Of a stretch of 33,701 nucleotides of DNA, positions 26,308-33,701 are shown piece by piece. Every line of letters starts with the position of its first letter. Position 1 is the first letter of the stretch. The position numbers and the translations under genes were made by a program. Source of the DNA: Paracoccaceae bacterium. Its GTDB lineage: Bacteria > Pseudomonadota > Alphaproteobacteria > Rhodobacterales > Rhodobacteraceae. The stretch is taken from NCBI GenBank assembly GCA_021741465.1, contig JAIOXV010000014.1, positions 1-33,701 of the forward strand. Reading direction: 5' to 3'. The notes beneath the pieces are model-generated. The model saw nothing but the letters and a program-made list of their open reading frames with translations, searched no databases and had not been told where the DNA came from.

Positions 26308-27453
26308 TTACAGTTTCTGGCCCAGCACCGTGACCAGAGCCAATTCGCCGAACCCGTTGAAGCGGCTGTTGGTCACGGTGGAATAGGCCCCCATGCCCTC
26401 GAAGATGACGAAGTCACCTTCGGCCAGATCGTCGGGCAAAGGCACCTCGCCCGGCAGCCGGTCAACAGAATCGCAGGTCGGACCAAAGCAGATGCGGCTG
26501 TGAATGGCGCCCTTGCGCAGCGTGCCATCCGGGGTCAGCACCGAAATCCGGTCGATGATGCCAATCTGGCCCAATTCGAACAGCGAGCCGTAAAGCCCGT
26601 CATTCAGGAAGATGTGGGTGCCGTCACGCACCGCCTTGACCCGCGCGGCCAGCGTGAAGGCATCGCCACACATGGCGCGCCCCGGCTCGCATACCAGACC
26701 GGGACGGTCCGCCCCAAAGGCTTCGGCCGCGACGCGGTCGATGGTGGCAAAGGTTTCATCCAGCTGCGGGGCCACGCCCACCGCGCGGTGGCTGGGAAAG
26801 CCGCCGCCAACGTTCAGCCGGGCGATCTTTACCCCGGCCCGGCGCGCAATGACCGCCGCTTCGCGGATATAAGACGCCCAAGCGTTCGGATCGGTGCATT
26901 GGGTGCCGGGGTGGAAGGTGATCGAAGGAATGAACCCCGCCGCCGCCACGATCTTCAAAAGCTCGACCGCGACATCTTCAGTCGCGCCGAATTTGGCCCC
27001 GAAATTATAGGCAGCCCCTGCAACCGGCAGCTTGAAGCGCACCGAAATCTCGCAGCCCTCTGCCGGCACCAGTTCGACCAGCTTTGCCAGTTCTGAATGG
27101 CTGTCGACCGACCAGGATTTCACCTGCCGCGCCACGCCGTGGGCGATTTCAGTCCGCGAACGCACCGGGTTGTTGTAATGAATGGCCGCATCGGGGGCCA
27201 AACGGCGGATCAGATCAATCTCGAAGGGCGAGGCACAGTCAAAACCCTTGACCCCCGCCGCCAAAAGATTTTCGATCATCTCCTCGCCGGGGTTCGATTT
27301 GACCGCATAGGTCACGAAACCCGGAAATCCGGCCAGGAACCTGCGCGCCACGGCCTGCACGGCCGACGGCGCGAAAAACAGCACCGGGTTCTCCGGCTGC
27401 TGATGCTTCAGGAATTCGGTCGGATTGGTCCATATTGTCTTGGACAGTCCCAT
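26308..27453 (-). CDS. Ornithine/lysine decarboxylase, fold-type III (eukaryotic-like ODC)
   Basis: A PLP-dependent decarboxylase of the alanine racemase fold that makes putrescine (or cadaverine) and CO2. The 381-residue protein carries the Schiff-base lysine in TYAVKSNPGEEMI (Lys52), HPGTQ (181-185), the phosphate-binding GGGFPSHR (216-223), EPGRAMCGDA (256-265) and the catalytic Cys327/Asp328 in CFGPTCDSVD. These residues mark ODC-type enzymes rather than diaminopimelate decarboxylase, which is longer. Related alphaproteobacterial enzymes can be dual lysine/ornithine decarboxylases. The ATG at 27453 follows AGAAAGGA; upstream frame to 27618 is not conserved-looking. It is divergent from an Lrp-type regulator and ends at a strong terminator. 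Confidence 0.93.
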   Translation of the reverse strand: MGLSKTIWTNPTEFLKHQQPENPVLFFAPSAVQAVARRFLAGFPGFVTYAVKSNPGEEMIENLLAAGVKGFDCASPFEIDLIRRLAPDAAIHYNNPVRSRTEIAHGVARQVKSWSVDSHSELAKLVELVPAEGCEISVRFKLPVAGAAYNFGAKFGATEDVAVELLKIVAAAGFIPSITFHPGTQCTDPNAWASYIREAAVIARRAGVKIARLNVGGGFPSHRAVGVAPQLDETFATIDRVAAEAFGADRPGLVCEPGRAMCGDAFTLAARVKAVRDGTHIFLNDGLYGSLFELGQIGIIDRISVLTPDGTLRKGAIHSRICFGPTCDSVDRLPGEVPLPDDLAEGDFVIFEGMGAYSTVTNSRFNGFGELALVTVLGQKL

Positions 27454-27500
27454 CGGCGTGATCCTTTCTGCCAACAAGATGCGCGTCCTCCTCCGTTGCC

Positions 27501-27516
27501 ATACCAGATATGGTAT
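27501..27516. promoter_or_regulatory. Palindrome in the decarboxylase upstream region
   Basis: ATACCAGATATGGTAT is an inverted repeat with perfect 6-base arms around GATA, 48 bases upstream of the decarboxylase ATG. It overlaps a loose minus-strand promoter candidate (TTGGTC, 17 bases, TATGGC). It is a candidate site for the adjacent Lrp/AsnC regulator. Confidence 0.45.
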
Positions 27517-27630
27517 AGACGACCAAAGGCACCTGCGCGGTTTTTCCAACCAGGCCAGGTGCGTATGAGCCGCCCTTTTCCTGCAACTGAGAGTGCCGCA
27601 TATGGGGTACAACTTCACCGAACAAAACTA

Positions 27631-27636
27631 TATAAT
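27631..27636 (+). promoter_or_regulatory. Possible -10 element of the Lrp-type gene
   Basis: A perfect TATAAT lies 45 bases before the regulator's ATG in an AT-rich patch. The expected -35 region (around 27608-27613) is poor. Confidence 0.45.
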
Positions 27637-27681
27637 CGCCGTGAATCATCGGCATAATGACGAAAAAGGGATGCAGTTTGT

Positions 27682-28113
27682 ATGGATGACCTCGATCGTA
27701 ACATTCTGACGCTGCTTGGTGCCGATGCCCGCATGTCTGTGGCAACACTGGCGCGGCGGCTGAAGGTGGCCCGCAGCACCATTCAGGCCCGGCTGGAACG
27801 CCTGGAAACCGGCGGCATTATCGCGGGCTATACGCTGAAACTGGGCGAAGCGGCGCGGCAGGGCCGCTTGCGCGCCAGCGTTCTTCTGACAATCGAGCCG
27901 CGCAGTCAGGCGGCGATTCTGACCCGGCTGAAGGGGATTGGCGAGGTGGAGCGGGTCTTCACCACCTCGGGGCGGTTTGACCTTTTGCTGCAAGTCGCCG
28001 CATCGAACACCCAGGTGCTGGATTCGGTTCTGGACCAGATCGGCGCGCTGACGGGGGTGAAATCTTCAGAAAGCCTGATCCATCTTTCAACCCGGCTGGA
28101 CCGGGCGGTTTAA
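27682..28113 (+). CDS. Lrp/AsnC family transcription regulator
   Basis: A 143-residue feast/famine regulator. Residues 1-60 form the winged HTH ([26 protein letters not shown], then [26 protein letters not shown]). Residues about 65-140 form the RAM ligand-binding and oligomerisation domain ([54 protein letters not shown]). Family members sense amino acids. It is divergent from the ornithine/lysine decarboxylase gene, and regulators of this family often control the divergent neighbour, so a role in polyamine or basic amino acid control is a reasonable inference. The ATG at 27682 gives the typical MDDLDRNIL start. Confidence 0.92.
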   Translation: MDDLDRNILTLLGADARMSVATLARRLKVARSTIQARLERLETGGIIAGYTLKLGEAARQGRLRASVLLTIEPRSQAAILTRLKGIGEVERVFTTSGRFDLLLQVAASNTQVLDSVLDQIGALTGVKSSESLIHLSTRLDRAV

Positions 28114-28124
28114 GCCCAAAACGG

Positions 28125-28156
28125 GCACAGCGCCGCCAAAGCGATTTGTGCTGTGC
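28125..28156 (+). terminator. Long-loop hairpin after the Lrp-type gene
   Basis: GCACAGC (28125-28131) can pair with GCTGTGC (28150-28156) around an 18-base loop, in the 137-base gap before valS. No T-run follows; it is a weak terminator candidate. Confidence 0.25.
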
Positions 28157-28250
28157 GAAATCCGCATGTCATCACGGTTTGCCCCCTGTCCGGTGCTTGG
28201 CCTTGGCGCGGCTTTTCGCTATGGACGGGGCCGTGAAGAAGGAATGCGCC

Positions 28251-31121
<2,871 letters not shown>

Positions 31122-31168
31122 GCCGGGGGTGGGGCAAAGCCGATTGGCGCAGCATTCCGCCGCGCGAC

Positions 31169-31192
31169 AAAGGGGGGCAGATGCCCCCCTTT
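31169..31192 (+). terminator. Strong hairpin terminator after valS
   Basis: AAAGGGGGGC (31169-31178) pairs perfectly with GCCCCCCTTT (31183-31192) around AGAT, followed by CCTTT. It lies 47 bases past the valS stop. Confidence 0.75.
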
Positions 31193-31236
31193 CCTTTGGC
31201 CCGCCAAAGGCGCAAACTGCACTGAAGGAGGCCCCA

Positions 31237-31569
31237 ATGTCTTGGCTGAACCGTCTTGCCGAACGGCGCATGCAAGCCGCCCGTCTGAAGGGCGCGCTTC
31301 AGGGCCTCAGCGGTGAAGGCAAGCCACTTCCCGACCGCACCTCTGATGCGTTCATCACCCCAGGAGACGCCATCGGCTTTCGCATCATGGCCGAAGCAGG
31401 CGTTCTGCCCGAAGAGATTGTTCTGAAAAAACAGGCACAAGCGCTGCGCGACACTCTGGCCAGCCTGACCGATGAAACCGCGCGCAAGGCGGCACTGGCC
31501 GAATTGGCCCGGCTGGAAATGCGTCAGGCCATGGCCGAAGAGGCCCGGCGCGCCTTCATGAAAGGCTGA
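31237..31569 (+). CDS. DUF1992 (DnaJ subfamily C member 28-like domain) protein
   Basis: A 110-residue protein resembling the DUF1992 family, a short helical domain also found in the J-domain protein DNAJC28. The diagnostic stretch is the N-terminal helix WLNRLAERRMQAARLKGALQGL, followed by SGEGKPLPDRT (family pattern GxGKPLP) and the helix IGFRIMAEAGVLPEEIVLKKQ. A charged coiled-coil-like C-terminus follows (about 65-110). Function is unknown. A textbook AAGGAGG ribosome site precedes the ATG at 31237. It lies just after the valS terminator, so it is probably expressed by read-through or from a promoter I cannot identify. Confidence 0.8.
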   Translation: MSWLNRLAERRMQAARLKGALQGLSGEGKPLPDRTSDAFITPGDAIGFRIMAEAGVLPEEIVLKKQAQALRDTLASLTDETARKAALAELARLEMRQAMAEEARRAFMKG

Positions 31570-31599
31570 CGGTTTTCCCGGCGCACAAGCATCCCCCTG

Positions 31600-31622
31600 C
31601 GGCCAGATCGCAGATTTGGCCG
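31600..31622. terminator. Hairpin between convergent genes
   Basis: Nine bases (31600-31608) pair with 31614-31622, including one G-T wobble, around the loop CGCAG. The hairpin fills the 58-base gap between the DUF1992 gene and the convergent small Tat-like gene. No T-run is present. Confidence 0.45.
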
Positions 31623-31627
31623 TGCGC

Positions 31628-31795
31628 CTAATCGACCAAGCGTTCAACCGCGCGCAAGGTTCCGGTGGCCTTGTCGACCACCAGTTCCAAAATCCGCCGC
31701 CCACCCAACTTTGTGACCACCATCGGCACAAAGCGCGCAGCACCTGCCGCGGCCACCGATGCGATAAATCCGCGCCGTGTCAAACCCTTGGCCAT
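31628..31795 (-). CDS. Small Tat-signal-like protein (55 residues)
   Basis: A 55-residue reading frame with a strong ribosome site (GGAGGG) before the ATG at 31795. The N-terminus MAKGLTRRGFIASVAAAGAA has the twin-arginine pattern (TRRGF) followed by a hydrophobic, Ala-rich stretch, as in Tat signal peptides. The remaining 35 residues (RFVPMVVTKLGGRRILELVV, then DKATGTLRAVERLVD) carry no known domain. Either the whole is a short exported or membrane-tethered peptide, or a Tat signal with a tiny cargo. It is divergent from the HisC-like gene (81 bases between starts) and convergent with the DUF1992 gene. I do not recognise its function. Confidence 0.65.
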   Translation of the reverse strand: MAKGLTRRGFIASVAAAGAARFVPMVVTKLGGRRILELVVDKATGTLRAVERLVD

Positions 31796-31834
31796 GAAAC
31801 CCTCCGCAGCCGTTTGCCCTGATCTTGCGCGCGA

Positions 31835-31875
31835 TCCCCCTTGCCGTCAGGGGGAATTTGCGCTTCCCTTCCCCC
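31835..31875 (+). promoter_or_regulatory. Two mutually exclusive hairpins ahead of the HisC-like gene
   Basis: TCCCCCT (31835-31841) can pair with AGGGGGA (31849-31855). Alternatively GGGGGAA (31850-31856) can pair with TTCCCCC (31869-31875), which ends one base before the ATG. The G-run is shared, so only one can form at a time. Confidence 0.4.
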
Positions 31876-31876
31876 C

Positions 31877-33004
31877 ATGAAAGCGCCCATCCTTACCCCG
31901 CTTGCCGCATCTTTGCCCTCCACCGTGCCCTTCGTGGGGCCCGAAACCCAGGAACGCGCCATTGGACGGCCGTTTGAAGCCCGGCTAGGGGCCAATGAAT
32001 CGCTTTTCGGGCCCTCGCCCCGCGCCATTGCCGCCATGGCGGCGGCGGCGGCCGATGTCTGGATGTATGGGGATCCTGAACTGCAGGCGCTGAAAGCGGC
32101 CCTTGCCGCGCATCACGGCTGTCGGCCGGAAAATATCGTTGTGGGAGAAGGGATTGATGGCCTTTTGGGTTATCTTGTCCGGCTGCTGATCGGCCCTGGT
32201 GACAGCGTGGTGACCAGCCTTGGCGCCTATCCGACCTTCAACTTTCACGTCACGGGCTTTGGCGGCGTGCTGCACCGTCTGCCCTATCTGGGCGACCACG
32301 AAGACCCCCAAGCCCTGATTGCCGCCGCCCACCAGCACCGGCCGAAACTGCTGTATATTTCGAACCCCGACAACCCGATGGGCAGCCATCACCCGGCCGA
32401 AACCATTCTTGCCATGCGCGACGCCCTGCCCGAAGGCACCTTGATGATTCTGGACGAGGCTTATATCGACCTCGCCCCGAAAGGCACGGCCCCCGTGATC
32501 GCGCCCGATGATCCGCGCGTCATACGGTTTCGCACCTTTTCCAAAGGGTACGGCATGGCGGGCCTGCGCGTGGGCTACGGCATTGCCGCGCCAGAGCTTG
32601 CCCAGGCCTTTGATAAGCTGCGCAATCATTTCGGCGTGGGCCGCATCGCACAGGCCGGGGCCTTGGCCGCGTTGGCAGATCAAGAGTGGCTGGGCCAGGT
32701 GCAGGCCCGTGTGGCCAAGGGGCGCGACCGGCTGGCCGAAATCGCGCAGGCCAATGGCGCGGTTGCGCTGCCTTCGGCGACCAATTTCGTCACGATGGAT
32801 CTGGGCCGCGACGGCGATTTCGCCCGCGCCACCTTGCGCGCGCTGACTGACCGCGGGGTTTTCGTGCGGATGCCGGGGGTTGCCCCGCTGGACCGCTGTT
32901 TGCGTGTCAGCGTCGGGGATGATGCGGCATTGGATGTCTTTGCCGAAAGGCTGCCGCAGGCGTTGGCGGCCGCAAGCGCGGCGTTGCAGGCCACAGGCGG
33001 CTGA
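31877..33004 (+). CDS. HisC-like PLP-dependent aminotransferase
   Basis: A 375-residue fold-type I aminotransferase of the histidinol-phosphate/aromatic type. Marks are ARLGANESLFGPSPRAI (about 35-51), the tyrosine-type loop WMYGDPELQALKAALA, GEGIDGLLGYLVRLL, SNPDNPMGSHH, the PLP-ring aspartate in LMILDEAYIDLAP, the Schiff-base lysine in RTFSKGYGMAGLRVGYG (Lys223) and the carboxylate-binding Arg in CLRVSVG. It could act in histidine synthesis or in Phe/Tyr transamination; no his genes are nearby, so I give no symbol. The ATG at 31877 has no purine-rich ribosome site, only a C/T tract, and a switch-like leader. It ends 4 bases from a convergent gene. Confidence 0.88.
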   Translation: MKAPILTPLAASLPSTVPFVGPETQERAIGRPFEARLGANESLFGPSPRAIAAMAAAAADVWMYGDPELQALKAALAAHHGCRPENIVVGEGIDGLLGYLVRLLIGPGDSVVTSLGAYPTFNFHVTGFGGVLHRLPYLGDHEDPQALIAAAHQHRPKLLYISNPDNPMGSHHPAETILAMRDALPEGTLMILDEAYIDLAPKGTAPVIAPDDPRVIRFRTFSKGYGMAGLRVGYGIAAPELAQAFDKLRNHFGVGRIAQAGALAALADQEWLGQVQARVAKGRDRLAEIAQANGAVALPSATNFVTMDLGRDGDFARATLRALTDRGVFVRMPGVAPLDRCLRVSVGDDAALDVFAERLPQALAAASAALQATGG

Positions 33005-33008
33005 AGGC

Positions 33009-33386
33009 CTATTCGGCCGCCACCCCTTGCGAGGCCGGGCCGACCGGGGGGGCTGCATTCGCAACCTCGGTCTCGGCCGGGCCAACCCGACGGGTCGCCA
33101 CGAACACCGGCTGATCGGCAGAGCCTGCACTGACAGGCATGGCCACGTCCTCTTCCAGAATAGGGCGGAAAACCAGCATGTTCTGAAAACTTGTCTTGGT
33201 GCCTGTCAGGCCCGAGCGTTCGTCAACCGGCAGCGTATCGGCACGCAGGTAATCCCAGCCCTCGGCGCCCATCTCATTCATCAGCCCGGTCAGAGCATTG
33301 GCGAACCGCTCTTCGATGGTTTTGAGGCCCCGGGCTTTTTCACCGCGGCGCGGCGCAGGGATGACTTTGAATTCATAGCGCGGCAT
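33009..33386 (-). CDS. DUF4177 domain-containing protein
   Basis: A 125-residue protein. The first 75 residues match the DUF4177 pattern: MPRYEFKVIPAPRRGEK, then ALTGLMNEMGAEGWDYLRADTLP and FQNMLVFRP, the typical short fold in which a helix ending in GAEGWxY is followed by a strand. The last 50 residues are an Ala/Pro/Val-rich tail (SADQPVFVATRRVGPAETEV, ending GVAAE) without a known domain. Function is unknown. The ATG at 33386 follows GGGAGC. It is convergent with the HisC-like gene. Confidence 0.82.
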   Translation of the reverse strand: MPRYEFKVIPAPRRGEKARGLKTIEERFANALTGLMNEMGAEGWDYLRADTLPVDERSGLTGTKTSFQNMLVFRPILEEDVAMPVSAGSADQPVFVATRRVGPAETEVANAAPPVGPASQGVAAE

Positions 33387-33701
33387 GGTCAGCTCCCTTT
33401 CGCCCGCCCGACAAACCGGTGCACCGGTGGTGTCGAAACGCAGGCAGTCTTATCAGGCTTTGGGCGCGATATTACGCAGATTCGCCCCACAAGGCCAAGA
33501 GATTCCAAGCATATCCCGCCTTGCGCCGGGCAAGCCCGCCACACCGCAAGGGATGGTGGCGCAGCTGGGGCGCGGCCCCAATTTATTGCGCGCTTCCCGT
33601 TCAAGTTGCACAGCAGGCCATCACGACCACATAAGGTGCAAGCCGCGCATGACAGCCCACGAACCCCGATTCGTGACCCGCCCTTGTGTCGCGCCCTGCC
33701 T
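33387..33701. other. Right-edge region without a supported gene
   Basis: No confident gene is seen in the last 315 bases. TGGGGC (33566-33571) and GCCCCA (33575-33580) form a 6-bp hairpin followed by ATTTATT, a plus-strand terminator-like shape. CACGAA (33658-33663) and TTCGTG (33670-33675) form an inverted repeat. A plus-strand ATG at 33649, preceded by AAGGTG, could be the start of a gene running off the window (MTAHEPRFVTRP), but 17 codons are too few to judge. A minus-strand frame stays open from the right edge to 33389 without recognisable similarity. Confidence 0.35.

Noticed and set aside
33389-33604. A 71-codon minus-strand frame next to the DUF4177 gene
   Set aside because: No ribosome site, no recognisable motif, and a composition like other non-coding frames here.

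Overview
The window looks like a core chromosomal segment of a Rhodobacterales alphaproteobacterium (Rhodobacter/Paracoccus-type relatives). This rests on the high GC content, strong G/C third-position bias, the protein families, the order trpE - yibQ-like deacetylase - trpGD - trpC - moaC - moeA - lexA - comEC - gltX - gltA, and a lexA operator of the GTTC-N7-GTTC type known from Rhodobacter. I see no insertion sequence, prophage, CRISPR array, integrase or attachment site.

Layout. 1-2031 (minus): the start of an XRE/cupin regulator, the protein AMPylase selO and a tRNA-Pro(TGG). 2073-3805 (minus): a DUF192 secreted protein, a two-domain cold-shock protein and pdxH. 3921-5900 (plus): fabI, a LysE exporter and gpt, tightly packed. 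6002-9815 (plus): a small lipoprotein of unknown function, a class I/II aminotransferase and a PpiD-type periplasmic folding factor whose stop codon overlaps the trpE start. 9815-18439: the tryptophan genes trpE, trpG, trpD and trpC, with a divergent polysaccharide deacetylase gene on the opposite strand between trpE and trpG, a GNAT acetyltransferase and ung between trpD and trpC, and the molybdenum cofactor genes moaC and moeA overlapping the end of trpC. 18458-21342: lexA with its own SOS promoter, convergent with and overlapping comEC. 21429-24255: gltX and gltA with a strong terminator. 24350-26283: a DUF1624 membrane protein and a DUF2235 hydrolase. 26308-28113: an ornithine/lysine-type decarboxylase divergent from an Lrp/AsnC regulator. 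28251-31569: valS and a DUF1992 protein. 31628-33386: a 55-residue Tat-like small protein, a HisC-like aminotransferase and a DUF4177 protein. The last 315 bases hold no gene I can support.

How they work together. Most genes are housekeeping: amino acid synthesis (Trp, aromatic or His-type transamination), aminoacyl-tRNA synthesis (Glu, Val), fatty acid synthesis, vitamin B6 and purine salvage, molybdopterin synthesis, the TCA cycle and polyamine synthesis. Genes for DNA repair and uptake (ung, lexA, comEC) sit inside or beside the trp/moa cluster. In Rhodobacter relatives LexA and ComEC are both tied to gene transfer agent biology, so their adjacency is worth noting.

I found no clear new multi-gene system. 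The best leads are small: a Tat-like mini-protein, a possible switch between two hairpins ahead of the HisC-like gene, a palindrome between the decarboxylase and its neighbouring Lrp regulator, two intergenic palindromes sharing the core CTTGCAAG, a lipoprotein whose ribosome binding site lies in a hairpin, and a ComEC with no visible metal-binding nuclease motif.
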